From: Glossina fuscipes
Lineage: Eukaryota > Arthropoda > Insecta > Diptera > Glossinidae
Length of the DNA stretch: 64,000 bases
Reading direction: 5' to 3'
Assembly: GCF_014805625.2 (NCBI RefSeq)
Contig: NW_023998491.1
Coordinates: 309,056 to 373,055 of the forward strand
The position numbers were made by a program, and so were the translations under genes. Under the pieces are notes generated by a model that saw only the letters and a program-made list of their open reading frames with translations, searched no databases and was not told the DNA's origin. Positions 27,301 to 34,976 of the stretch are shown here, one piece after another; the stretch's first letter is position 1; the number at the start of each line of letters is the position of its first letter.

Positions 27301-30300
27301 TTATGTTTTCTTTTCTTGCTGTTTTGTCTTTTCTTTTGCTTCCCTTTCTTCTCTTCGCTCTTTTGTCTCTTCTTTCTTTCCATTCCTTGTCTAATATCTT
27401 CCTTTTCTCTTTTTCTTTTCTTTTCCTTTTTCTCTTTTTTTTCGCTTGTCTTTTCTCTTTTTTTCTTATGGCGTGTTTTATTTTTCTTTCTGCCCTTCTC
27501 TTATTTTATTTATTTATATGTTTGCTTTGTTCTTATTTTCCCTTCTTTTTTCTTTGTTTTTTAAATTGTTTTTCCTTCTCTTTCTTCCCTTTCCTTTTTT
27601 ATCTTTCCCTTCTTTCCTTAACTTGTCTAAGCTCTTTCCTTTCTCGTCTTATCTTTTCTTTTCTCCTGTTTCCTTTCCTTTTCTTGTGTATTCATTTCTT
27701 TCTTTCCTTTTCCTTTTCTTTTTCTCTTTCTTTTATTTTCTTTTTTTTTCTTATCTTTGCTTTTTTCTCTTCTTCTCCATTTTTTCTTGTCTTGTTTCCT
27801 TTTATCCTACGTTGTGTTTTATTTTCTTTTCTACACTTCTCTTACTTTATTTGTTTATATCTTTTCTTTTTTTCCTTTGTTTTTTTAATTTCTGTCTCTT
27901 TTTATTTTCTTTCCATCTTGTCGTCTTCGATCACAATTCTATTTCCTTATTTTATATACTTTCCTTTCCTTTTCTCAGTTTTTATGATGTTCCGTTTTTC
28001 TTTTTTTCTTTCATACCAAATTTCTTCTTTTTTTTTGTTTGCTTGTGGCTATTTTTTCCTCTAATTCGATTTGAGCAATTAAATTCAACCCAAGCCAGAC
28101 TTTAGTTTTTTATTGCATTTTTCATAAATTTATACTCAACAGACAGAGAGGTGAACATGATTGATTCGATTTGGTCTTGTAAACTAATTTAACGTATTCG
28201 ATATATGATCCAGGTTTGTTTACGTATTTTGTTGTCGATGTAGCCCACTTGGCGAAACACAAATATGTTTTTTTGTTGATAACGAGAAAATTTCATACAC
28301 TGTCGTGCAATAACTATTGCTTACTCGTTAAAAGTTGTTGGACAACGCGAGCTGCTACCCCGAACTTGAAAAATGCCTTCGAGATGGCTTGATAACGAGA
28401 ACCATAAACCTACCCCGAAGTATTAGAAAAGAAATCGCCTACGTTCGAAGCTTTAATAGTTCGAAGGGATACATGGGTATAGGAAGTATATCAGAAACTT
28501 CAACTCACATTAATCTATTTTTATGTTGTCGAAGAAAAAAGGTCAATTAGAGGTCAATTATTATCAAACTAGGAAAGGAGAACGTGTTCTTACTCATTAT
28601 ACGAGAATAGAATTTGTAAGCTTTGTAGCCTACATTTAGGACCAATTCTTAGTAAATATTGTAGTAGTAGCAGTTTAATTGTCCAGCAGCATAGTTTCTC
28701 TTCGAAATTTCGTAAAATTTAATTCGAATATTTTCAATTCCGATTTAATGGACTAACTTAATATAATTTGCGATAATTCGTATTATTTGATTGAGGGACA
28801 AAAGACATATGTAAAATTCAATTGAATTGTTGCATAATTTGTTTAATTAATTACGTAATTATAAATATATCGCCACAAATATTAATTGCAGATATCAATA
28901 GTAAAGTGGTTTACATAACTGAACCATTGCTGGCAATAAATAAATAAATAAATAATATAATGAAACAAATATTTCTGTTTTTCTTTCGATTTTTAATTAA
29001 CGATGCTTTTTGCAAAACAAAAAGTCCATAAAAAAAATATATTTTTATACTCTGCATGACTTGTGATACAAGTGGGCACATACTGTGCGGATGTATGCAA
29101 CACCCAGAAAGCCTTGAGATAGACACTTTCTGGATCGATTTAAGATTGCCTATTCGTATCCATCCGTATACCCAATTGCCCGTCTGTCCGCCTGTCCCTC
29201 TATCTACCTGTCCATATAGAGGTCTGTCCGTTTACCCACTGGTCGTCTATCCACCTGTCGTCTATCCGCCTGTCCATCTACCCGGCTGCCCGTGTATCCG
29301 GCTGTCCATTTACCCATCTGTCCGTCCACCCAAGTGTCCATCTATCCGCCTGTGCGTCTACTCATCTGTCTGGCTAATCACCTGTCTGTATATCCGCCTG
29401 TCCATGTATCCACCTGTCCGTCTACCCAAGTGTCCATCTATCCGTCTGTGTGTCTACTCACCTGTCCGGCTATCCACCTGTCTGTATATCCGCCTGTCCA
29501 TGCATCCACCTGTCCGTCTATCCACCTATCCGTCTATCCACCTGGCCATTTACCCGTCTGTCTCTCTTGTTTTTTGTGTTCAATCTACAAGTCGGAAATT
29601 TTTGAGATATTTAGATGAAATTTGTGCCATTGATATCTTTTGATGAAAGATCGAACGCTATTCAAAATGCTTTGAATCGGACCGCTTCCTATAAAGCGTC
29701 TGATTTTGATCAGTTTTTATATGAATAACCGTATCAAGCGAACTGGCGCAGAATATTTAAGGGTGGACCGTGGCCTACTTTAGTGCTTTTACTTGCTTGT
29801 ATTGTTTTGTATTCTCTCTGCACAAATCAATATCCTTCAATCCCCCTAATAAAAGTCTCTACTTTTATGGTTTTCCCTAAGAAGCGATTGTTTTTTTTTT
29901 TTTAAATTATACTTAAGCCAGTGGTGATTGAAGCATAAACACAACGATAAGAGCAATTTATTTGAAGCTATTAAAGTGTTTTTGTTTTCATATCGGACTT
30001 TAGTCCGTTTGATTATAAATAAACATGATAAACTTTTTTATGATGAAATGCGAACGGTTTCGAATCATTTACCTGATTGCCGAATACACCGACACTGCAA
30101 GCAAATGACACTTGATCTGGACCAAACCAAACAGCAGCCAAACGAGCCGGCAAAGACAAAATGAACACCTAATGTGAATAGAAAAATTTGAGAAAAATTT
30201 ATTATTCTCCATTTTACACTCAAGTTCAACTGAAGGACTTTTAACTGCCAATGATGTGAAGTACTTTAAATATTTAATACAAGTACATAACACTTATACA

Positions 30301-32980
30301 AAAATGTAGTTTAAATGTTCTTCAAGTTCTCTTTTAAAATAAAATGCAATAATTTAAAGTATTTTCTTTTTTTTTTACCTGAGAAAGAGCTACTATGCTT
30401 TGTCCAGCAAAGCTTAAAAAAAATAAATGAGGTTGTACTGCAAACACTTTAACCCAGGAGCCAATGCAAGTTCCAAATATACCCACCACGGCTGTGATTC
30501 GTAAGCCCTTTTTAATTAAATTTTTTCAAATTACAATTATTTAAAATATAAAATTTAAAAAAAAAAAAAGAAAACTTACCATTTTATCCAAAAACCAACT
30601 GCCTGGAAATATTAAGGGTATATATAAAATCATATAAACCATTGATGTCCAATCAATCCATACATCGCTGACCCCATAGTATCTGAAAAACACATTAAGA
30701 AAAAGGAAATGAAAAGCAAGAAAAGAAAAAAATCTTGAAGGCAGCAAAGCAAACCTATCATAAGTACAAGAGAATAATGTTAATGTAAAAAAATCTCTCA
30801 ATATTGAAATATTCTTGTATTATATAATATAAATGTAAACATGGAAAGGTTCTTTCACTTACTTGGTTACAATATTTTGAATAATACTGAATTGTATCCA
30901 TTGCATCGAATTCGAGGCAGAATAAAATGCAAATAATATTAACACTGCCCAACGGCGTTTGTAAACTTTGTACACTGTAAATAAATGTTATTTAAAAAAG
31001 GGAAAATAAAAAAATAAAAATACAATTTCAATGAAAGCACAAGTGAAAAGGATTTCTTTCTTACTTCTATAAAATAGAAAAAAGATTTTCAATTAAAATA
31101 ACCATTAAGCAAATACGTTTAAAGTATGCCAGAAATTTCGATTTTCATTGAGCCTATAAGTATGCTACACTATAGGCAAATCTATACATGCAATCTACTG
31201 ATACTATTTTGTAGGGAACTGTACTTGTAATGGAGGGATTATCACAATACTTTTAAACACTTTTAATTCATCTCAATCAAGATGAATACTTGGAATGCGA
31301 TTTTTAGCAAGAAAATATTATCATTATTACTAATTTAGCCCGACAAAAAAATTCTAAAGTCTTAAAGCACTACCATCCGAGGCTATCGGCTTTATTGAAA
31401 ACTCTACCATACTTGGGATTTGTAACCACGACCAATGAGTTGTTAGTCAAGACTTTTTGTCTACTTGGCCGCACAGTCGGATAGCCGAAAATAAATGTGC
31501 ACTTTTACTATATTTAGAGATCAATTTTTAATTAATTTTAGACAAGAAAATTGTCTTTTCAGATGAAAAGGACTATAAAACAGCCTAAGAAATCAATCGA
31601 GTTAATCGCTAATTTCACATAGCTAGTAGGATTATGTTTCTACCTTTAAGTCACACGTACACAAACACTACTCCCGCCGTTTTTCCAGTCTACTCTACTT
31701 ATAACCCTTGCTGACCACCATCGTCCTTGCGCATATAAGGGACATTCCCTGAGTGGCTGACCATATAAAAAAAAAGGCAGAAACAACTTAAAGGTTAGAA
31801 ACATTTACTCATTTCTTTTCTCCACAGATCTATTAAACCCATTCTTATTAATATGGTTCGCACATTTTTCGGTGATTAGGCTTATATAAGCCCCTTACAG
31901 AATCATTACAGTTCTTATAAGACGGATAGTTTGTTGGTAAAGTTATTTGCTTCTCAACTTGATAAGCTGCCAATAGGGCGATTATTTGGTCGTCAACTCG
32001 GGAAAAGCCCAAAGTTATTGAGTTGACCGGCTTTTGAAAGATTACCAAGCAAGCAGTAACGCACATTAAAACTGTGAATAAGATGAAAAACCCCAATTTC
32101 TATACAATTCCTTTTAATTTGAAAACTTTTCCTGTTTGAACACACAAAAATTGTAATTATGATTAAAAACGCATTGGATATCGAGTTAATGTTTCCTTTT
32201 ATTTTACGAAGCGAATTTGATCTTTTTATCTTCAATTTGTGCAAAGACTAAAAGTATTTTTATATGTAATTTTCTACATAAAATAAAATGATCAAAAACT
32301 TTCTCTTTTCATTCTAAAGAGGAAGAATTATTTTCATTTGCAATTCCAAAGAATGAAGGAACGTTAATTTTGTTTACAAGTATGTGAAGCGTCCATTGGG
32401 GATTACGACAAATTTATGAATTCTCAGCGACAATCATTTGCTCATTCGTTTGCCTATTGCTAGAAATCCCGAAACAGGGAAAGTTGATAAAGAAATGGCT
32501 TTACTTTTGCATACCGTTTAGTCCATGTCAGAAATTTTCTACTGAATTAATTCTCATAATAATAAAATAAAAAATTTATGAATACCTTTCACAGACTTAA
32601 ACAAAAATTTTGTATAATAGAATGATGCCCTTCGGCTTACAGACACAATTAATAAAGAAACCTGAACGATTTCCTTATATTCATTTTCTATGCTTGGCAT
32701 CCATGATTTCTTTCTTTATTTATTTTCACCCTCTAAGCAAATAGTGTTAAAGCCTTAAAATAGACTTTTAAATTACTATATATTTCAAAGCCTATAAATA
32801 TGCTATAAGTTTTTGCGTTCATCTTTGTTTTATAGAGCAACTAAGGTCAATAGCTTTTAATGTTTGTTTGTTTGTTAGTTGGTATTCTATGCATTCTATT
32901 CAAAACTAACTAAACCAACCATCGTCATGTCATGTGACACTAACACTAAATTGTGGTGTGTTTTTATTCTCTTTGTCAAC

Positions 32981-33017
<37 letters not shown>

Positions 33018-34976
33018 TAAGTTTCTTGTTTGTTTCGTTCTAGGTATAGGTCAAGCATTAAATGTGTAATTACGTCACAAGAACTGCAGGTCTCGTTAAA
33101 AAAAAAAAAAAAGAAAGAAGAAATTGTATGAAAAGAAGAAAGAATATATACACATATATAAATTTTCTTTATTAACTGCAACACGAATTATTGAAATATT
33201 ATGCAAGCTCATGCAAAGACGAAAATCTATGCGCCAGAGTAAAGTGTACTTTTTTACGGCAAACAAAATTGGAGAATTTGAAGCATTTTATGGCTTCTCT
33301 GCCGTTTGTATTTTGAAATACATTTATGCGCTTTTTATTAGTGTGAAATATATTAGGGATAATAAATTTTTATTATTTTACCATGTTTTTCTTTTTATAT
33401 TACTTTTGAGTGAACGTACCGAGCAATTAAATTGTGTTTATCTTTAATTTTATAAATAAATAAAAGGGAAACGTTCAATCAAATCAAATTTGTTTTTTCT
33501 AGACTATGCTCCAACATAGCGGACGGAAGGACAGACACCATTAAATTGATTCCTACTAAACTTATACATTTTTTTTGTGTTAGCTTCAAAAACTGATTTT
33601 TATTGATAGAATAAATTATTTCAGTCCATTTCGAATGTCAACTCTCTTCTCTTTCTCTTACTCTAACGCATTTACTATTCATGACTCATAAGGGGTTAGC
33701 AAGACTATCGTTCGAGTTAACTAGGCAAAGTAAAGTTTTCCGCAAAATTGAGCTTTTCTGGCACACAACCGCAATTTTATTTAAACTTCCACCAAACTAT
33801 ATTATATACGGTTCAGTGGGATTATTTATACAGTCGGCCATAGCTTGAATACGGTATTTTCAAAAGAAGAATTCATAATGTTTGTCAGCTTCTTCTAGCA
33901 TTATTTATACTTTCTGTTAGAAAACGGACCAAAACTTATTTGTAGTTACAACACGATGAAACCACTGCTTTCTGTGCTTTAATACTATTACTATTTACAA
34001 CAACAGACGGAAGGACTGAAATGTTTAAATTGTTTCCATTATTCATGTTAATGGAATATTTATATTTCCAATATGATAAAAGTTGTTTTCAACATTTGCT
34101 GTTTATAACAACAGACGGAAAGATGGAAATATTTAAATTGTTTCTACCATTCCCATAAACAAAAAATTTGTATTTACAATGCGATGCAAATATTGTGTTC
34201 AGTGCTTTCCAAGTTACTCTAAGTCTCTCCGGAAAGAAGAACGGGCAAGTTTAAATTGATTTCATCGTTACCGTTAATGGAATGTTTCTACTTCCAATAC
34301 GATGCAAAATTTCTTTTTAACGCTTTCAAGGTCACCGTGAATAACAGCGGATGGAGGGACGGACAAGTTTAAATTGTTTCCATAAATTGATTCCATCGTT
34401 CTCGTTAATTATTGTTTTCAGTGCTTTAATGCTATTACTATTTTGAACAGCGGATGGACGGACAGACACATTTAAATTGATCATTCCCTTACATTAAAGC
34501 TACTTACAGCTGTTTCAGCGAAATTACTTTTGTACTTTTCAAAGCAAAAGCCAACCCCGAGTTCCGTTTGTCGATTAAAGGTCGCCTTTTGCCGAGAAAA
34601 GATACCGTTCATAATCGGTATTGGATTGAAAAACATTATGGCATTATAGTTTACTATTCCGTGAGTTAATAGTTTTAAGAACCGATTTTTATACGTTTAT
34701 CTGAATTGGTGGGTTCTTAAAATTCGCTTCGAGACGAATGTAGATTTTTATATGTTTCGAGAAGATCATGCAAGTGGACTCATGCTCGTGCATGCATGTG
34801 TGTAATATTATTAGTATTATTATGATTATTATTGCACATCTATTATTACCTTCGGCTTTTGGCACCATTGGTGTAAAATTGTCTGGCTCCTCTTTGGGTT
34901 TGATAAAATCTGTTGATTTACTGCTTGTTATATACGGTTCAGTAAATTCACTTGTATTTGAACTCTTTAAATCCAT
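7248..34976 (-). CDS. FLVCR: FLVCR-family (SLC49) major facilitator transporter, complete, 10 coding exons
   Basis: Spliced coding sequence on the minus strand: 34976-34850, 30974-30863, 30682-30580, 30507-30379, 30168-30073, 11318-11177, 10942-10746, 10622-10498, 8006-7896, 7530-7248. The lengths sum to 1425 nt, that is 474 residues plus TAG. Every intron is GT-AG and every phase joins. Seen: a polar N-terminus (1-48), about 12 hydrophobic segments, a cytoplasmic loop around 241-270 with a PPTPP run, the conserved stretch WFGPDQ at 171-176, GNQ at 187-189, and [13 protein letters not shown] at 386-398 followed by PEPEGTSSG. Known of the family: FLVCR1/2 are plasma-membrane or mitochondrial MFS transporters first described as haem exporters and more recently as choline/ethanolamine carriers. 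The substrate of the fly protein is not visible from sequence. Length fits a family of roughly 480-560 residues. The first ATG has an AAAATGG context. An untranslated upstream exon could exist. Confidence 0.95.
7896..8006 (-). CDS. FLVCR: FLVCR coding exon 9 (membrane segments 9 and 10)
   Basis: Residues 344-380 plus two bases: [36 protein letters not shown]. Preceded by a 2491 bp intron carrying repeat copies and followed by a 365 bp intron with A/T homopolymers. Confidence 0.94.
8300..8560 (-). mobile_element. Family B fragment, minus orientation
   Basis: Contains AGACGGACGGATGGACAGAC, ACTTAGATCAATTCAGAGAG, CGATCGGTATAATAAAAAAT and CATTCGCACAAACTTAAT. This is the reverse complement of the conserved left part of family B (compare 45785-45910). 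Only the core and one side remain. Confidence 0.6.
9330..10102 (+). mobile_element. Family A (INE-1/mini-me-like) element
   Basis: Contains a TA-rich run and ATTCTTGATCAGCATTAAAT, then AAATCGATTTAACC and a short GTCTGTC block (9340-9400); the diagnostic block around AATGAAGCTATCGACTTCAC; ACGTAAACTGAGAAGTCCTC; a second core with AATTTCAAATTTGGAATACC and CCATCCGTCTGTCC (9770-9830); and a 3' end with GGGTATAAGAGGTTCGG, palindromic GACCGAACTT and TTTTCTTGCTTGTT. No coding capacity. Confidence 0.75.
10498..10622 (-). CDS. FLVCR: FLVCR coding exon 8 (membrane segment 8)
   Basis: Residues 303-343 plus two bases: [19 protein letters not shown], then [18 protein letters not shown]. The YPGHE..xGRIGL and LGSVVxGxxLDKxHKF patterns are typical of FLVCR. 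The acceptor TTTTTCAG is strong and the donor is TCAA|GTAAGT. Confidence 0.95.
10746..10942 (-). CDS. FLVCR: FLVCR coding exon 7 (central loop and membrane segment 7)
   Basis: Residues 237-302. It begins [15 protein letters not shown], the central cytoplasmic loop between the two six-helix halves, then an acidic patch (GSEEAEN) and helix 7 ([20 protein letters not shown]), ending at NP in phase 0. Intron 6, which precedes it, is 234 bp. Confidence 0.95.
11177..11318 (-). CDS. FLVCR: FLVCR coding exon 6 (membrane segments 5 and 6)
   Basis: Residues 190-236 plus one base. It starts [16 protein letters not shown], followed by an acidic loop ([10 protein letters not shown]) and helix 6 ([14 protein letters not shown]). 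The acceptor ATTTACAG and donor CTGT|GTAAGT are clear. Confidence 0.95.
11955..12330 (-). pseudogene. Mariner-type transposase relic 1
   Basis: Read on the minus strand, with several frameshifts and stops, the pieces fit a mariner (SETMAR/Mos1-like) transposase. They include MKGIITGD (12218-12190), a [23 protein letters not shown] segment, then VFFDYRDV and a segment reading PPGQTF. These correspond to the family patterns xxITGDExWxYxYDPE, PRPKKxRQSR and VFFDYxGVVxxEFLPxGQT. A likely terminal remnant reading GGTCATACTTTTTGAAC lies at 11974-11958. The gene is dead. Confidence 0.75.
13000..13945 (-). mobile_element. Family B element, long form, minus orientation
   Basis: The right part carries ATGGACAGGAGACAGATGAA, CTTAGATCAATTCGGATTAC and TCGATTGGTATAACG, then CATATGTTCGTGCTAATTTA and CTGTACGACAAAGGGTGTCG, the reverse complement of the family B left end. 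Internal blocks (GGGTCGATTTCCATCACGAT; GGCCCAAAGTTTTCA) match the long copies at 36835, 43010 and 44935. It creates open frames that are not genes. Confidence 0.7.
14030..14330 (-). mobile_element. Family A fragment, minus orientation
   Basis: Contains GACGAGCAAAAAAAAAACCC, AGCAGAGGTTCTCTGC, CCCGATTTGGCTCAATTTTC and AATTAAGCGGACGGACGG. These are the reverse complement of the central family A block (lower-identity copy). Confidence 0.5.
14750..14903 (+). repeat. Tandem duplication of a ~76 bp unit
   Basis: The phrase CTCCTCCATCTTCGAAAGAT followed by A-rich, [18 protein letters not shown] and ATCRCYGAA occurs twice in direct tandem (about 14754-14827 and 14829-14903). The unit contains the TATACCCATC terminus of family A, so it is a tandemly duplicated element end. 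Confidence 0.75.
14880..15140 (+). mobile_element. Family A element, 5' portion
   Basis: Begins TATACCCATCACTGAACG, then AAGGAAGCTTCAGAGACCG, GTGATCAGCGTGAAATTCTG, AATCGATTAAGCC, a GTCCATCTGTG block, and CACACAGGTTGATATTGAAA. Truncated after about 15140. Confidence 0.65.
15140..18640. other. Intronic, no gene; small simple repeats only
   Basis: Contains a (TTC)n run (16122-16145), T runs (16808-16840, 17924-17938, 18219-18235) and a short GTCC/GTCT cluster (17496-17530) that may be the relic of a repeat core. No coding-like segment seen. Confidence 0.5.
18640..19060 (+). mobile_element. Family B copy, with duplicated cores
   Basis: Starts near CCCTTGTGGTAAAGGAG, then AAGCTTGCGCGGATTTTATA and GAAATAGACCCACCTTTTAT. 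GTCTGTCTGTCC words with a nearby TGATCA(T/C)T core occur twice (18833-18892 and 18949-18990), so the core region is duplicated in tandem. Confidence 0.6.
20111..20170 (+). repeat. (GTA/GCA)n trinucleotide repeat
   Basis: About 18 units of TAG with three CAG variants, inside intron 5. A perfect 10-bp-arm hairpin (ATTAAGCTAT, 2 bp loop) follows at 20317-20338. Confidence 0.9.
20968..21018 (+). repeat. (GA)n microsatellite
   Basis: A long GAGAGA tract, partly interrupted at its left end by GAAAGAGATAG. A shorter GA run lies at 20509-20528. Confidence 0.92.
21328..21371 (+). repeat. (GA)n microsatellite
   Basis: GAGA tract with CAG/CGG interruptions at the left. It is the second long GA tract within 400 bp. 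Confidence 0.92.
21498..21523 (+). repeat. (TTC)n microsatellite
   Basis: About eight CTT units just before the family A element at 21537. Confidence 0.85.
21537..22490 (+). mobile_element. Family A element, near full length, with an internal duplication
   Basis: Starts ATCCATGACCGAAGGGTAAG with GAAACGTTTGCAACGCCCAG. Core 1 is ATTCTTGATCAGTATCAAAT plus GTCTGTCTGTCGG. Core 2 (AATTTCAAATTTGGAATGC, ATGTCCATCTG) recurs about 120 bp later (22200-22260), so the 3' half is partly duplicated. The 3' end is GGTGGGTATAAAAGATTCG and TTTTCTTACTTGTT. Inverted ends of the ATACCC/GGGTAT type recall INE-1/Helentron-like elements. Confidence 0.75.
22490..24230. other. Intronic, nothing recognised
   Basis: Includes an A-run/T-run palindrome at 22843-22875. 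The part 23450-24150 is less AT-rich than its surroundings and has short open frames, but no motif or splice pair that I could defend. Confidence 0.4.
24235..24352 (+). repeat. Long CT-rich tract with (TC)n core
   Basis: Begins as imperfect TCTTTCTCTCTCTAT and becomes an almost pure (TC)n at 24299-24351. On the FLVCR transcript strand this reads as (GA)n. Confidence 0.92.
24352..26990. other. Intronic, no gene; simple repeats
   Basis: Contains (AT)n pieces (25613-25640, 26148-26172), CT tracts (26034-26062) and (ATT)n at 26331-26363. A GACAGA..GACCGACAG cluster near 24985-25025 may be a weak family A/B remnant. Confidence 0.45.
26995..28065 (+). repeat. ~1 kb polypyrimidine (TTTTC)-rich tract
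   Basis: An uneven run of TTTTCTTTTC, TTCCTTTTC and CTTTC words with few purines, inside FLVCR intron 5. It keeps several plus-strand frames open (one of 356 codons) that encode only Phe/Ser/Leu-rich low-complexity strings, so this is not a gene. Confidence 0.92.
28070..29040. other. Intronic, nothing recognised
   Basis: AT-rich sequence. A short frame at 28335-28550 has no motif or splice support. Confidence 0.4.
29045..29800 (+). mobile_element. Family B element with expanded internal minisatellite
   Basis: The left end reads ATACTCTGCATGACTTGTGA, ATGTATGCAACACCCAGAAA and GAGATAGACACTTTCTGG. A GTCY-type minisatellite fills 29165-29565. The right part (TGTTCAATCTACAAGTCGG, AATTTTTGAGATATTTAGAT, GGACCGCTTCC, TATATGAATAACCG) ends near GTGCTTTTACTTGCTTGT. 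Confidence 0.75.
29165..29565 (+). repeat. GTCY minisatellite (CCGTCTATCCACCTGTC type)
   Basis: About 400 bp built from CTGTCCGTCTATCCACC and CTGTCCATGTATCCG variants with a higher-order period of roughly 20-24 bp. One longer stretch (about 29330-29420) is repeated almost exactly at 29420-29510. It makes a 195-codon artefact frame rich in Tyr, Pro and Cys. Confidence 0.85.
30073..30168 (-). CDS. FLVCR: FLVCR coding exon 5 (WFGPDQ motif)
   Basis: Residues 158-189, exactly 32 codons: [19 protein letters not shown] and on to GVFGNQ. This is one of the most conserved stretches of the family, at the end of helix 4 and start of helix 5. Its donor CAG|GTAAAT opens the 18.75 kb intron. Confidence 0.96.
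30379..30507 (-). CDS. FLVCR: FLVCR coding exon 4 (membrane segments 3 and 4)
   Basis: Residues 115-157, from GLRITAVVG to GQSIVALSQ, both ends in phase 0. The preceding intron is only 72 bp and its acceptor reads TTAAAAAG, with no pyrimidine tract. The protein join DKM-GLR nevertheless fits the family, so the site is accepted. Confidence 0.93.
30580..30682 (-). CDS. FLVCR: FLVCR coding exon 3 (second membrane segment)
   Basis: Encodes residues 80-114: [15 protein letters not shown], then helix 2 ([19 protein letters not shown]). The WTSMxYMxxYIPLIFPxSWxLDK pattern is strongly typical of the family. Intron 2, between exons 2 and 3, is 180 bp. Confidence 0.95.
30863..30974 (-). CDS. FLVCR: FLVCR coding exon 2 (first membrane segment)
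   Basis: The acceptor ATTTACAG and donor CCAA|GTAAGT are clear. It encodes residues 43-79, including [20 protein letters not shown]. This is transmembrane helix 1 and matches the RWxVLxxFxxYSxSNxxQWIQ pattern of FLVCR proteins. It ends in phase 2. Confidence 0.95.
31316..31485 (-). repeat. tRNA-derived SINE (copy 2)
   Basis: Read on the minus strand it has a GGCCAAGTAGAC box, GACTAACAACTCATTGG, a degenerate B box (GTGGTTACAAATCCC), the common body AAGCCGATAGCCTCGGATGG, ACTTTAGAAT, and a 3' tail rich in TAA/TGA. Order and spacing match copy 3. It sits in intron 1 of the FLVCR gene, in sense orientation. Confidence 0.7.
31640..31770 (-). repeat. Repeat D, copy 1
   Basis: Contains ACACAAACACTACTCCCGCC, CTTGCTGACCACCATCGTCC, GCGCATATAAGGGACATTCC and CTGAGTGGCTGACCATATA. 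The same order of words recurs at 41387-41535 and, weaker, at 41620-41780. Orientation is arbitrary. Confidence 0.65.
32981..33015 (+). repeat. (AT)n microsatellite
   Basis: About 17 TA units in intron 1 of FLVCR. Confidence 0.92.
33510..34480 (+). repeat. Degenerate tandem repeat, period about 100-118 bp
   Basis: The motif CAG(A/C)GGA(A/T)GGA followed by a variable spacer and TTTAAATTG recurs near 34003, 34112, 34229 (more diverged), 34346 and 34449, with a related copy near 33519. Between motifs, blocks such as TTCCAATACGATGCAAA and TTCAGTGCTTT repeat in order. The GGACGGACA-type word is the reverse complement of the GTCCGTC word of families A and B. Confidence 0.65.
34850..34976 (-). CDS. 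FLVCR: FLVCR coding exon 1 (start codon, N-terminal tail)
   Basis: Residues 1-42 plus one base. It begins [11 protein letters not shown] and is Ser/Thr/Pro/Glu-rich with no membrane segment, as expected of the cytoplasmic N-terminus of an MFS carrier. The donor reads GAAG|GTAATA on the minus strand. No in-frame upstream ATG was needed. Intron 1 is 3875 bp. Confidence 0.88.

Larger units (their letters stand above)
11319..30072 (-). other. FLVCR: Giant intron 5 of the FLVCR gene
   Basis: This 18754 bp intron splits the two groups of five exons. It begins with the donor after exon 5 and ends with acceptor TTTACAG before exon 6. It contains a mariner relic, family A and B elements on both strands, long CT/GA tracts, trinucleotide repeats, a 1 kb polypyrimidine tract and an expanded minisatellite. 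I found no convincing nested exon on either strand. Unlisted parts between these items (for example 12340-13000, 15140-18640, 19060-20100, 22490-24230) show nothing recognisable beyond homopolymers. Confidence 0.9.
30975..34849 (-). other. FLVCR: Intron 1 of the FLVCR gene
   Basis: 3875 bp between coding exons 1 and 2. It contains a tRNA-derived SINE (31316-31485), a repeat-D copy (31640-31770), an (AT)n run (32981-33015) and a ~110 bp tandem repeat (about 33510-34480). The stretch 31800-32980 shows only short AT-rich open frames. Confidence 0.88.

Noticed and set aside
26994..28064. 356-codon plus-strand open frame suggesting a membrane protein
   Set aside because: Entirely Phe/Ser/Leu low complexity from a polypyrimidine tract; several frames are open at once and it lies in an intron of FLVCR.
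29165..29565. CRISPR-like regular repeats
   Set aside because: Contiguous diverged short words without unique equal-length spacers, in a eukaryotic intron.
29056..29643. 195-codon open frame rich in Pro, Tyr and Cys
   Set aside because: Translation of the GTCY minisatellite; the same words recur in other frames.
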